Shown: positions 39,550-47,767 of the stretch, piece by piece
How the letters are laid out: each line of letters begins with the position of its first letter
How positions within the stretch are numbered: position 1 is the first letter of the stretch
From: Hyphomicrobium sp.
GTDB taxonomy: Bacteria; Pseudomonadota; Alphaproteobacteria; Rhizobiales; Hyphomicrobiaceae
DNA length: 64,000 bases
NCBI RefSeq assembly: GCF_009026145.1
Contig: NZ_WBUE01000020.1
Span: forward strand, 1-64,000
Direction of reading: 5' to 3'
Made by a program: the position numbers and the translations under genes
The notes under the pieces: model-generated
The model's input: the letters and a program-made list of their open reading frames with translations, nothing else
Databases searched by the model: none
Told to the model about the DNA's origin: nothing

Positions 39550-40605
39550 TCAGCTGCAGCCAATTCGCTGGCGCTCCGACTTGGCGCGCATCTTGACGTT
39601 CTCGGGCGCATTGGGGAACCGCGTGGACAGCTCGCCGAAAGATGAGCAGGCGGCGTCCTTCTGGCCAAGACGATCGAGCGACATGGCGAGCTTCAACAGG
39701 CTGTCGGCGGCGCGCGCATTGCCCGCGTAGTTTTGGTAGCCCTTCAGGAAGGAGCTGGCCGCAGCCTTGTACTCGCCGCGCACGAAGTGAGCCTCGCCGA
39801 GCCAGTACTGCGCGTTGCCGGCGAGGGAATCCTGCGGATAGCGGGAGAGGAAGTCCTCAAAGGCGCCCTGCGCGGCCGCATAGTCGCGCTGCATGAGGTA
39901 GCCGTAGGCCGTCTCGTAGAGCTGCTTGGCATTGCTCGCATCGGCAGCATTGGGCGCCGTTGCGGCGCCGAAGGCCGGGGGCAGTGCCGCCATCTCGGGT
40001 GCTGGGCCGGGCGCTGCGCTCGCGCCAGAGGGTTGATCGCTTTCGATCAGGCCGCTGATCGAGTCACCGCCGCTGCCGGCAGTGACGGTGGTCGAGCCGA
40101 AGCGGTCGGCGTCGGGAGCCAGGGCGCCATTCGGCTCGGCTCCTGTGGCGGCTGGCGGTTGCGCCTCGAGTGCCAGGCCGCCAGGCGGGGCACCCGCATC
40201 GGAACGGCGCGGCTGGGCGCCGAGCGCCCGCACCTGATCGGTCAGCTGCTGGATCTGGGCGGCGAGCGCGCGCATCTGCGTCTCCAGCCCGTCGAGGCGG
40301 ACGCTATCGACCCCACCGCCGCCGCCGGCCGCAGATGGAGCACCACCGCCGCGGGCGAGAGATTCGAGCGTGCCGACCACGACCTGCATGTCGACGAGTT
40401 GCTCCTCGAGTTGCTCGATGCGCTGCTTCAAAGCAGGATCATCCGCAGCCTGCGGCGCGGCAGCCTTGGCCTTGGACTGCACCTGCTGCGCGTCGGCTTG
40501 CGCCACTTGCAGCGGCTCTGGCAGGGACTCGGCGGCGATGGCGCCGGTCGCTAGCCCGACGACGCATGTGCCGCTGACCAACATCGATGCGAAACGGCGA
40601 GGCAT
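39550..40605 (-). CDS. cpoB: Cell division coordinator CpoB (YbgF)
   Basis: Periplasmic partner of TolA that couples outer-membrane constriction to peptidoglycan synthesis by PBP1B. 351 residues from the ATG at 40605. Signal peptide (cleavage near IAA), a trimerising coiled coil (about 50-85: LKQRIEQLEEQLVDMQVV; and about 110-135), an Ala/Pro/Gly-rich linker, then C-terminal TPR units (LYETAYGYLMQRDYAAAQGA; PQDSLAGNAQYWLGEAHF). Between the pal-like gene and tilS, in the tol-pal cluster. Confidence 0.93.
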   Translation of the reverse strand: MPRRFASMLVSGTCVVGLATGAIAAESLPEPLQVAQADAQQVQSKAKAAAPQAADDPALKQRIEQLEEQLVDMQVVVGTLESLARGGGAPSAAGGGGGVDSVRLDGLETQMRALAAQIQQLTDQVRALGAQPRRSDAGAPPGGLALEAQPPAATGAEPNGALAPDADRFGSTTVTAGSGGDSISGLIESDQPSGASAAPGPAPEMAALPPAFGAATAPNAADASNAKQLYETAYGYLMQRDYAAAQGAFEDFLSRYPQDSLAGNAQYWLGEAHFVRGEYKAAASSFLKGYQNYAGNARAADSLLKLAMSLDRLGQKDAACSSFGELSTRFPNAPENVKMRAKSERQRIGCS

Positions 40606-40767
40606 GAGCGTTGGGTCACCTGGGCTATGACAGGGCCGGACGTCGAGGCTACTCGGATCGGTCGCCGGACGAGTACGGCCGCGGGTTGTGCGATCTGCCG
40701 ACCGCGCTCGGCGGTGGGCATTTGCAGGACACTGTGGCTTCCTAGGCATCACTTACGGCACGGGTTG

Positions 40768-41769
40768 TCAACGCGCCACCCCAACCTGCCGGGCAGCGGC
40801 GGCGGGCCCTTCAATCGCCGTGGCGGGCGCGAAGGTGCCGGACGCCGGCGGGGCGAGGGCTGCGGCGCGCGGAGCGCTACCGACAAGACCGAGGCGGTCG
40901 CGCGTTCCAGTGGCGAAGACGAGCGTCACGACGCGGCGGTTTTGGGCGCGGCAATCGGTATCGGCGCACGTTGCGAGGCGCACCGAGCGGCCGAGCGGCA
41001 CCACGGCGAGGCGGGACGGCTCGACACCCTCATCGATGAGACGCTGACGCACGGCCTCGGCGCGCTGCTCGGAAAGGGCAACGTTCTCCTGATCGGTGCC
41101 CGGCTCATCGGCATGGCCTTCGATGGCGGCCTCGAACTCGTGCCAGCGCATCAGCCATTGCGCCTGCGCGGCGAGTGCCGAGCGGGCGCGGCTGCCGAGC
41201 TCGGCGCTACCAGGCGAGAAGAATACGCGGTCCCCGGCTTCGAGGCGTAGCTTCGACTGAATGGAAGCGTTGCGCCGCAGCTCCACATCCCAGGCCGGGC
41301 TGCGCGTGGCGGGCAGCGCGAGCGGGGCGGGGGCATCGGAAAGCGCAGGCGCGGCGATGGAGCCGGTCATTGCCGGCGGCGCGGCGGCGCGCGCCTGCGG
41401 ACCGCCTTCCGCGAAGCCGCGAGCGGCGCTGTCTTGATCGAGAGCTGCAAGCTCGCGGCGCGCATGCGCTGCGGCAGCACTCGTCGGGTAGCGGGCGATG
41501 AGGGATTGAAACGTCTCGCGAGCAAACTCGGCATGGCCGGCCGCGAGCTTCTCGACGCCGTCCAGATAGAGCTCCTCGGCGCGTTGCTCGCTATCGTAGC
41601 TGCCGACGGCGCGGCCGGCATCGGACGGCTCGGCGTTGGCGACGCGCGGGCAATCGCCGGCAACAAGAGCGATGAGTGCAAAGGTTACGATGAGCGTGCA
41701 ACGTCCCGCGTCCGAGCGAAGCGCGGCTGCGCCGAGACGCATGCTCGACCCGCGCTGAAGCCACGACAT
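40768..41769 (-). CDS. Exported TPR plus Pal/OmpA-domain protein (second Pal-like protein)
   Basis: 333 residues from the ATG at 41769. Signal peptide, cleaved probably at ANA-EP; there is no lipobox. A single TPR-like unit (AEELYLDGVEKLAAGHAEFA, TSAAAAHARRELAAL) resembles the repeat in CpoB. After a linker comes an OmpA-type peptidoglycan-binding domain (VFFSPGSAEL, AIEGHADEPGT, QRAEAVRQRL, CRAQNRRVVT) close to that of Pal, including the shared C-x4-C before QNRR. It probably binds peptidoglycan in the periplasm. A tail of 45 residues is Ala/Pro-rich. It looks like a duplicate of pal, combined with a CpoB-type unit. Confidence 0.85.
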   Translation of the reverse strand: MSWLQRGSSMRLGAAALRSDAGRCTLIVTFALIALVAGDCPRVANAEPSDAGRAVGSYDSEQRAEELYLDGVEKLAAGHAEFARETFQSLIARYPTSAAAAHARRELAALDQDSAARGFAEGGPQARAAAPPAMTGSIAAPALSDAPAPLALPATRSPAWDVELRRNASIQSKLRLEAGDRVFFSPGSAELGSRARSALAAQAQWLMRWHEFEAAIEGHADEPGTDQENVALSEQRAEAVRQRLIDEGVEPSRLAVVPLGRSVRLATCADTDCRAQNRRVVTLVFATGTRDRLGLVGSAPRAAALAPPASGTFAPATAIEGPAAAARQVGVAR

Positions 41770-41925
41770 AAGAAATCCTCGCAAGCAAACCGCTGAAATA
41801 CCAGCGATCATTGCCCAGGATTTGCGGCAAATCTTTGCCGTGTTGCGGAAATGCGCGCGCAGGTGTGGATGTGCGGCGCCTGCGCCACAGAATACATCTG
41901 GCGCCGCTTTCGCAAGTCCTGAAAC

Positions 41926-41955
41926 GCAAAAAATCCCGGGGGCTACCCGGGATTT
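41926..41955 (-). terminator. pal: Rho-independent terminator after pal
   Basis: On the minus strand AAATCCCGGG, five bases, CCCGGGATTT is a perfect ten-base stem followed by a run of six T (complement of the A run at about 41926-41933). It lies about 35 bases after the pal stop and before the Pal-like TPR gene. Confidence 0.85.
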
Positions 41956-41988
41956 GAATTTAGTAGAATGCCGACCTCGAGAGCGCGC

Positions 41989-42498
41989 TCAGTTGCCGGC
42001 CGTGCGCGAGTTGAGCACCGTCTGCGCGCGGCGATTCTGCGACCAGCAGGAGATGTCGTTGCAGACCGCTACTGGACGCTCCTTGCCGTAGGAGATCGTG
42101 CGGATACGCGAGCCGTTGATGCCGTTCTGGGCCAGGAAGTTGCGCACCGTCGTGGCGCGGCGCGCACCCAGCGCGATGTTGTACTCGCGGGTGCCGCGCT
42201 CGTCGGCGTGACCCTCGATGGTGATGGTGTACTGCGGGTACTGCTGCAGCCACTGCGCCTGCTTCTGCAGAATCGCGTTAGCCTCCGGCGTCAGGTCGGT
42301 GCTGTCGGTGGTGAAGTAGACGATGTCACCGACGTTGACGGAAAAGTCGCGGTGCGAACCGGGCGTCACCGACCCGTCGCGGCCCGTCAGCGACGACGCC
42401 GGTTTGTTCTCATCATTTGCACACGCGGCGGCCAGGGCACCCACGAGCAGTACGGCGAGAAGGCGCGTTGCGCGGGTGAACCAGGTTGTCGTGGCCAT
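41989..42498 (-). CDS. pal: Peptidoglycan-associated lipoprotein Pal
   Basis: Outer-membrane lipoprotein binding peptidoglycan and TolB. 169 residues from the ATG at 42498. Signal with lipobox LAAAC; Cys acylation site at about residue 26. OmpA domain: VYFTTDSTDLTPEANAIL, ITIEGHADERGTREYNIALG, RRATTVRNFL, CWSQNRRAQT. All residues for diaminopimelate binding (Asp and Arg in this motif set) appear present. The terminator at 42747-42803 upstream separates it from the small lipoprotein array, so it may have its own promoter in the 248-base gap. Confidence 0.97.
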   Translation of the reverse strand: MATTTWFTRATRLLAVLLVGALAAACANDENKPASSLTGRDGSVTPGSHRDFSVNVGDIVYFTTDSTDLTPEANAILQKQAQWLQQYPQYTITIEGHADERGTREYNIALGARRATTVRNFLAQNGINGSRIRTISYGKERPVAVCNDISCWSQNRRAQTVLNSRTAGN

Positions 42499-42746
42499 GA
42501 AATTCCCTTTCGTCGCCCTCCACTCAACATCGAAGCGAGGCGACAGTTCCAGATCGGGCACGGTTATCCGACCGCTTGTACGAAAATATGGCCGGCACCC
42601 CGAGCAAGCCGGCACCTTCCCCCGATTCGCCGCGGGAAGCACCGACATCGAACCAATAACCGGTGGGCAGCGGCGACGCGCGGCGACCAATGGACCCGGT
42701 GTTGCGCCATGGCAGCAGGCGGCGGCAGCGCCAGGCGGCGATACGC

Positions 42747-42803
42747 TCAAAAAAGCATCAAGGCCGAGGTGAGCGCTCTGAAGCGCCCACCTCGGCCTTG
42801 AAA
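42747..42803 (-). terminator. Rho-independent terminator of the small lipoprotein array
   Basis: TCAAGGCCGAGGTG (42758-42771) pairs perfectly with CACCTCGGCCTTGA (42788-42801), with inner GAGCGCT/AGCGC pairing. On the minus strand the stem is followed by six T (complement of the A run at 42749-42754). It lies 47 bases beyond the stop of the last lipoprotein gene. Confidence 0.9.
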
Positions 42804-42849
42804 TTCGGCCTCCCTGGCAGGCGCCAAGGAGGTGACACCTTTCGGCGAA

Positions 42850-42975
42850 TTACCGAGCCGGCTGCGCGGCGACCGGAAGATCGGCGCCGAGCTTCAACGG
42901 AGCAGGCTCCTCGCGGCGGCAGGCGCCGAGAGCAACAGCAGCGGCAACAGCCGCGATAAGGATGGCCCCCTTCAT
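42850..42975 (-). CDS. Tiny lipoprotein, array member 3 (41 aa)
   Basis: The last of three tandem paralogues. A signal peptide (MKGAILIAAVAAAVALGAC) ends in a lipobox LGAC; the mature part is CRREEPAPLKLGADLPVAAQ plus PAR, only 23 residues. AGGAG lies 9 bases before this ATG; two in-frame ATG codons upstream (42984, 42981) are too close to it. Predicted to be acylated on Cys19; the Arg-Arg at +2/+3 gives no Asp retention signal, so outer-membrane localisation is expected by the E. coli rule. No family is known to me. Downstream is a strong terminator. Confidence 0.85.
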   Translation of the reverse strand: MKGAILIAAVAAAVALGACRREEPAPLKLGADLPVAAQPAR

Positions 42976-43021
42976 CGTCATCATCTCCTAAAAGGTTGTC
43001 CCAACTCGAAAAGCAAAATGC

Positions 43022-43141
43022 TTAGCGAGCAACTTCCGTGGTCATGTCGGCGCCGAGCTTCAGCGGAGCAGGCTCTTCACGACGGCAAGCGCCCAGAGCA
43101 ACAGCAGCGACGACGACGGCGAGCACGATTGCACTCTTCAT
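43022..43141 (-). CDS. Tiny lipoprotein, array member 2 (39 aa)
   Basis: MKSAIVLAVVVAAVALGAC, then RREEPAPLKLGADMTTEVAR. AGGAG is 8 bases before the ATG and the lipobox is LGAC. Shares the mature sequence CRREEPAPLKLGAD with both neighbours; the tail after it differs. Codons within the shared motif differ from copies 1 and 3 only at synonymous positions. The 46 bases after its stop hold no gene other than the ribosome site of member 3. Confidence 0.85.
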   Translation of the reverse strand: MKSAIVLAVVVAAVALGACRREEPAPLKLGADMTTEVAR

Positions 43142-43181
43142 AGCATTTTCTCCTATGTTGTCCTGGCCTTGCCGCCGGCTC

Positions 43182-43316
43182 TTAGCGAGCGGGCTGCGTG
43201 GCGGCAGGCATATCAGCGCCCAGCTTCAGCGGCGCCGGCTCTTCACGACGGCACGCGCTCAGCGCAACGGCCGCAACCACTGCTGACAAAACGATCAGCC
43301 CCTTCAAACCCTGCAT
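43182..43316 (-). CDS. Tiny lipoprotein, array member 1 (44 aa)
   Basis: First gene of the array, 273 bases after tolB. MQGLKGLIVLSAVVAAVALS, then lipobox LSAC and the shared CRREEPAPLKLGADMP, ending in ATQPAR. AGGAG is 8 bases before the ATG (an upstream in-frame ATG is absent). The tail ending PAR is as in member 3. The function is unknown; its position between tolB and pal suggests a role at the cell envelope. Confidence 0.85.
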   Translation of the reverse strand: MQGLKGLIVLSAVVAAVALSACRREEPAPLKLGADMPAATQPAR

Positions 43317-43589
43317 GGTCTCATCTCCTGATGCTTTATCGGCACTAGCCATATATTGGGGTACTGGCGCGGCTCGTCTTGATCAAGAACAGAGGCAGTT
43401 ATCCCTCAGTTTTCCAAGCCGGTAGGTGCGAAAATGCCACGCCGTTCCACGCCGTCCTCAACACCTCGACTAGTACGTCCCACCTCGTCGGAAAAGCCTG
43501 AATCTACGCCCTAAACTCGCCTCTCCGACGTCGAGGCGCTTGTGCACCATTGAGCGCTGAAGATCGTTAATTTCAAGTTAAGCGCTGTC

Positions 43590-45041
43590 TCAATTCAGGA
43601 GCGGCGACCACGCCGGATCGGAGGCGAAAGATGGCGTACGGATCGTTCGCTCGTTGTAGCCGGTCAAATCGACGGAAAAGATTCGCGCCCCTCCGTTCTC
43701 CCCCTGCGATTCCCGGAAGAACATCAGCACCCGGCCGTTGGGCGCCCAGGTAGGGCCTTCGTTGTGGAAGCCCTCCGTGAGCACGCGCTCGCCCGAGCCG
43801 TCCGGGCGCATGACGCCGATGAGGAAGCGGCCGCCGAGTTGCTTGGTAAAGGCGATGTAGTCGCCGCGCGGCGACCAGACGGGCGTCGAGTAGCGCCCAT
43901 CACCCTGGCTAATGCGATGTGGGTTGGAGCCGTCCGAGTTCATCACGTAGATCTGCTGGCTGCCGTCGCGATCGGTCTCGAAGACGATCTGGCGTCCATC
44001 GGGCGAGTAGCTCGGGCTTGTGTCGATGGCGTTCCCAGGTGTCAGTTGCCGCCGTTGCCGCGAGCGCAAATCCATCTCGAAGATCGATGAGTTGCCCTCC
44101 GACTGCAGGCTCATGATGACGCGCTGCCCGTCCGGCGAGAAGCGCGGAGCGAACGTCATCCCCGGAAAATCGCCGACGATCTCGCGCTGGCCCGTCTCCA
44201 GGTTCATGAGGAACACGCGCGGCTGGTCGCCGGCGTACGACATGAAGGTGATCTCCTGATTGGTCGGACTGAAGCGCGGGGTCAGCACCAGCTCCTGGCC
44301 CTTTGAGAGCAGGCGCACGTTGAAGCCGTCCTGATCCATGATGGCGAGGCGCTTGACGCGGCGATCCTTGGGACCGGTCTCGTCGACGAACACCACGCGC
44401 GTGTCGAAGTAGCCCGACTCACCGGTGAGCTGACGGTATACCTGATCGGCGATGATGTGCCCGACGCGGCGCCAGTTCTGCGCGCTGGTGGCGAATCGCT
44501 GGCCGGCGAGCTGTCGTCCGGTCGTCACGTCCCACAGGCGGAATTGCGCAACGATGCGGCCGTCCGCCCCGCGCTCGACGTCGCCGACGACAAGTGCGTC
44601 GGCGCGTATCGCGCGCCAGTCGGGAAAGCGTGGCGCGGCATTCACGTCGCGCACCTGTTCGAGGAACGAGGCGCGATCGAGCGGCTCGAACAATCCAGAC
44701 CCGCCAAGGTCATTCTGCACGACGTCGGCGATGTCGGCGGCGAGCTTTGGATCGGGGCCGAGCAAGTAGGGAATGGCGATGGGTATGGGTGCGATGGTGC
44801 CCTGCGTCTGGCGCCCCTGCAGTCCACCGCCGGCCGCCGGCGGCGGAGCTTCGAACTGGCGCATCTGCGCATCGAGACCGCCGCCCGGCGATGGCCCCTT
44901 GTAGCTGTCGTCGGGACGCTGCGCCGACGCGGGCGCAACCAGCGCCACTGCCGCGAGCCAAGCCAGCGCGCAGAGCAGGAAAGGTCGCCAGGCAAATACC
45001 CCGCGCCCGCTCGCTGCCGTCCGTACGTTCTCGTCTCGCAT
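43590..45041 (-). CDS. tolB: Tol-Pal system beta-propeller protein TolB
   Basis: Periplasmic adaptor between Pal and TolA. 483 residues. Signal peptide (about 1-40, cleavage near ASA-QR), an N-terminal alpha/beta domain ([35 protein letters not shown]), then a six-bladed propeller with repeats of the form [31 protein letters not shown] and [12 protein letters not shown]. Starts 62 bases after the tolA stop. Complete. Confidence 0.96.
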   Translation of the reverse strand: MRDENVRTAASGRGVFAWRPFLLCALAWLAAVALVAPASAQRPDDSYKGPSPGGGLDAQMRQFEAPPPAAGGGLQGRQTQGTIAPIPIAIPYLLGPDPKLAADIADVVQNDLGGSGLFEPLDRASFLEQVRDVNAAPRFPDWRAIRADALVVGDVERGADGRIVAQFRLWDVTTGRQLAGQRFATSAQNWRRVGHIIADQVYRQLTGESGYFDTRVVFVDETGPKDRRVKRLAIMDQDGFNVRLLSKGQELVLTPRFSPTNQEITFMSYAGDQPRVFLMNLETGQREIVGDFPGMTFAPRFSPDGQRVIMSLQSEGNSSIFEMDLRSRQRRQLTPGNAIDTSPSYSPDGRQIVFETDRDGSQQIYVMNSDGSNPHRISQGDGRYSTPVWSPRGDYIAFTKQLGGRFLIGVMRPDGSGERVLTEGFHNEGPTWAPNGRVLMFFRESQGENGGARIFSVDLTGYNERTIRTPSFASDPAWSPLLN

Positions 45042-45103
45042 GTCGTTTGAACCCTTTGCCCGTCCGGGCGCTGCTTAGCATCGAATCGTTGCGGGGCGCA
45101 CGC

Positions 45104-46120
45104 CTATCGCTGCACCAACCCAAGAATGACGGGCCAGTCGAAGGCCCAGGTGACCGTGCTCCAGGCCTGGTACATGTCGGGCGGCAGTTGAAACGGCGCG
45201 CACTGCTTGATGGCACGCACCGACGCGTCGGCAGCGATGGCATAGAGCGGCGTGTTCTGCCGATCGACGACCACCGGCTCGCCGTCGAGCGAGCCGTCCT
45301 GGTTAAGGCGGAAGCGCACATTGACGATCGGCGTATCGGGACCACCGCCGCCGCCCGGCAGGCGCGCGCAAGGCTCCAACTGCCGGTTGATCATCGACAG
45401 CAGCAGGTCCTGCTCGCGCGCCGATAGGACGGTGTCATTGCCCTGCCGCTCGCCGACCGTGGGGCCGGTATAGTCAGTCGGCTTGGTCGGCGGCGTCGAG
45501 GATTGTGGCGCCCCGCGCTTGTCGGGCGACTTGTCGATGAGCGCGGCGATCTTGTCGGCGTCGAACTTCTTTTTCGCCTCCTGCTTGCGCTTTGCCTCGG
45601 CCAGTTTCTTCTTCCTCTCCTCGGCCCTCTTCTTCTCCTCGGCTTTCTTCTTTTCTTCCGCTTTCTTCTTTTCCTCGGCCTTCTTCTTCTCCTCCTCGGC
45701 CTTTCGCTCCTGCTCGAGCTTCTCCTCGAGCTTCTTCTTCTCGTCGGGCGTCGGGCCAGGCTCCGGCGTCGGCTCGGGCGGCGCCGCCGCGAGCTTTTCC
45801 GCAATCGGATCCTTCTGCGGCTCAGCCTTCTCGGGCTCGGGCGGCGGCGGCTCGGCAGCCGGCGGTGGCGCGGTAATGGGCTTCGGCTTCTCCGCCTCCT
45901 TCTTGGAGACCTCCTCTGGCGGCTCCTCCTTCGCCTTTGCCTCGAGCTCCTTCGCGGTCGGATCGCCACGCTTCAGGCGCGTCAGCTCGGACGGCGTGAT
46001 GATGGTCGCCTCGATCGGGATGACGGAGGGCAGGTCAGGAGGCGCGTGCTGGATCGAGATCAGCGCGTAGGCCAACAACAGGGCATGGCCGACGAACGAG
46101 GTGAGGAGCCCGCGGAACAC
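45104..46120 (-). CDS. tolA: Tol-Pal energy-transducing protein TolA
   Basis: Bridges the inner-membrane TolQR motor to TolB-Pal. 338 residues, GTG start. One transmembrane helix (about 8-22), a Pro/Glu-rich region, a long Lys/Glu/Ala coiled coil (repeats of KAEEKK, about 130-195), and a C-terminal TolA/TonB-like domain (VNVRFRLNQDGSLDGEPVVV, AIKQCAPFQLPPDMYQAWST). No clear Shine-Dalgarno is visible: the region just before the start is the arm of a repeat element (46122-46200), which may affect translation. Confidence 0.95.
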   Translation of the reverse strand: MFRGLLTSFVGHALLLAYALISIQHAPPDLPSVIPIEATIITPSELTRLKRGDPTAKELEAKAKEEPPEEVSKKEAEKPKPITAPPPAAEPPPPEPEKAEPQKDPIAEKLAAAPPEPTPEPGPTPDEKKKLEEKLEQERKAEEEKKKAEEKKKAEEKKKAEEKKRAEERKKKLAEAKRKQEAKKKFDADKIAALIDKSPDKRGAPQSSTPPTKPTDYTGPTVGERQGNDTVLSAREQDLLLSMINRQLEPCARLPGGGGGPDTPIVNVRFRLNQDGSLDGEPVVVDRQNTPLYAIAADASVRAIKQCAPFQLPPDMYQAWSTVTWAFDWPVILGLVQR

Positions 46121-46121
46121 G

Positions 46122-46200
46122 CTTAGCGTCCCGATGCCGAAGTACGCCTGAGCTCGCTGCAGGGGCCGAGAGCGAACTTCGGCATCATAAGGGACGCTAG
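46122..46200. repeat. Palindromic repeat, element A, copy 2
   Basis: Arms TAGCGTCCCGATGCCGAAG and CTTCGGCATC-ATAA-GGGACGCTA pair as in copy 1. Relative to copy 1 two base pairs change on both sides: T-A to C-G and T-A to G-C. It sits between tolR and the tolA start codon. A single extra T occurs at the left end. Confidence 0.85.
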
Positions 46201-46213
46201 AAGCATGTGTCTG

Positions 46214-46289
46214 CTAGTGCGATTCAGATCGCGAAATTCGCTCGCTACCTCGCAGATGATGATGGCGAATTTCGCGATCATCGCACTAG
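46214..46289. repeat. Palindromic repeat, element B, copy 2
   Basis: CTAGTGCGAT-TCA-GATCGCGAAATTCGC pairs perfectly with GCGAATTTCGCGATCATCGCACTAG apart from a three-base bulge. Two pairs differ from copy 1 in a compensatory way (T-A to C-G; A-T to C-G). The 13-base spacer to element A (46201-46213) matches the copy-1 spacer in length and partly in sequence. The tolR stop codon lies in its CTAG end. Confidence 0.85.
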
Positions 46290-46735
46290 CCTCCATCCTC
46301 CACTTCCGTGACCAGGGACACCTTGCGGAAGCCGCCGGCGCTGATGCGCCCCATGACGCGCATCACCGTGCCGTAGGCGACGCCCTTGTCGCCGCGCACG
46401 AAGATCTGCTCGTCGTAGCCGTTCTTGGCGATGGCCTTCAGCTTCGGCGCGATCTCATCGAGTGTGACGGCTGTCTCGCCGATGAAGACGCTGCCGTCGG
46501 CTTTGACGCTAATGGCGAGCGGCTCCTTGTTCGACTCGAGCTGCTTGCCTTTCGCCTGCGGCAGCTCGATCGGCACACCCACTTGCAGCAACGGCGCAGC
46601 GACCATGAAGATGATGAGCAGCACGAGCATCACGTCGACCATGGGCGTGACGTTGATCTCGCTCATCGGCGCATGCCGACGCGAGCGTCGGCGCCGTCCT
46701 GCCGCCTGTGGCGTTGCCCTGATGCTTGCGCCCAT
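46286..46735 (-). CDS. tolR: Tol-Pal proton-channel subunit TolR
   Basis: ExbD/TolR family; with TolQ forms the proton-driven motor. 149 residues. After a basic N-terminus ([11 protein letters not shown]) comes the transmembrane helix with its essential Asp (VTPMVDVMLVLLIIFMVAAP) and a periplasmic domain with QLESNKEPLAISVKADG and VFVRGDKGVAYG-like segments (written IFVRGDKGVAYG here). Its TAG stop lies in the end of repeat element B. Starts 32 bases after tolQ. Confidence 0.95.
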   Translation of the reverse strand: MGASIRATPQAAGRRRRSRRHAPMSEINVTPMVDVMLVLLIIFMVAAPLLQVGVPIELPQAKGKQLESNKEPLAISVKADGSVFIGETAVTLDEIAPKLKAIAKNGYDEQIFVRGDKGVAYGTVMRVMGRISAGGFRKVSLVTEVEDGG

Positions 46736-46767
46736 GGTTGCCCTTCCCCGCTTGTTGGCGGGCTCCC

Positions 46768-47484
46768 TTAGGTTCTGACGTCGATCTGCCGCGAAACGAT
46801 GGCGGCAAACTCGTCAGCGAACGCCTCCAGCCGATGGCTGATCTGGGCGCTGTCGGCGGAGAACTTATTGTAGAAAATCACCGCCGGAATGGCGGCGAGA
46901 AGGCCGAGCGCGGTCGCGAACAGCGCTTCGGCGATGCCGGGCGCGACAACCGCGAGGTTGGTGTTCTTCGACACGGCGATGGCCTGGAAGCTCGTCATGA
47001 TGCCCCACACCGTGCCGAACAGCCCGACGAACGGCGCCGTCGCGCCGACGGTGGCGAGGAACAGAAGGCGACGGTCGAGGCGCTCCATCTCGCGGCTGAT
47101 GGTGACGTCCATCACCTTCTCGACGCGCAACTGAATGCCGCCCAGCGCACGGATGTTGCCTTCGACGGAGCGCTTCCATTCGCGCATGGCGGCTACGAAC
47201 AGCGCCGCCATGGTGATCGGTTTGGTGCGCGACAGCGCCGTATAGAGCTCGTCGAGCGACTGGCCGGACCAGAACATGTGCTCGAAGCGGTCGGACTCGA
47301 CGCGCGCACGGCGGAAGGCGAAAAATTTCTCGACGACGATCGCCCATGACCAGATCGAGGCGATGAGCAGCCCCGCCATCACGAGCTGCACCACGATGTG
47401 GGCCTGCAGAAACAGCTCGAGGAAGGAGAAGCCGCCCACCGTCGCGGGACCGATGGCTTCCTGGGCGAGATCGGTGGGGTTCAT
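46768..47484 (-). CDS. tolQ: Tol-Pal motor protein TolQ
   Basis: MotA/TolQ/ExbB family; 238 residues from the ATG at 47484 (a GTG at 47499 is possible). Three transmembrane segments (about 25-45; about 145-170, VGATAPFVGLFGTVWGIMTS; about 180-203, GIAEALFATALGLLAAIPAV). These match the conserved residues for proton conduction and TolR/TolA contacts. First gene of the tolQRAB cluster; the 283-base spacer upstream must hold the promoter. Confidence 0.96.
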   Translation of the reverse strand: MNPTDLAQEAIGPATVGGFSFLELFLQAHIVVQLVMAGLLIASIWSWAIVVEKFFAFRRARVESDRFEHMFWSGQSLDELYTALSRTKPITMAALFVAAMREWKRSVEGNIRALGGIQLRVEKVMDVTISREMERLDRRLLFLATVGATAPFVGLFGTVWGIMTSFQAIAVSKNTNLAVVAPGIAEALFATALGLLAAIPAVIFYNKFSADSAQISHRLEAFADEFAAIVSRQIDVRT

Positions 47485-47767
47485 TTGGTTATCCGTGACG
47501 TGGGCTGAGCCGGGAACGCGGGCGGTCGCGATGGAGGCGCCGTACGACCGGACCCGCCGGCCGCGCGCAACCGAAGCCCGAGTGTGACGTGCTTCGCCCA
47601 CATCCCCAAGAGGGCATGTTGCCTCGCAATATGACCAAACGGGGGCGCCGCGGCCCGCGACTCAGGCTCACGGCGCGGATTTTACAGCACGCCGCAAAGC
47701 GAGACCGGGCTGTCGCCACGAAAACCGCGGTCCGCTCGGCAGCTGCATCGGCGCGCGTGCACGTCGC

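Noticed and set aside
43377..43388. The palindrome TCTTGATCAAGA upstream of the lipoprotein array as an FNR/FixK box
   Set aside because: The FNR box needs four bases between TTGAT and ATCAA; here the half-sites overlap. It could be chance.
45483..46126. Long plus-strand frames opposite tolA with Phe/Ser- or Leu-rich translations
   Set aside because: They are the complement of the Lys/Glu coiled-coil codons of tolA.
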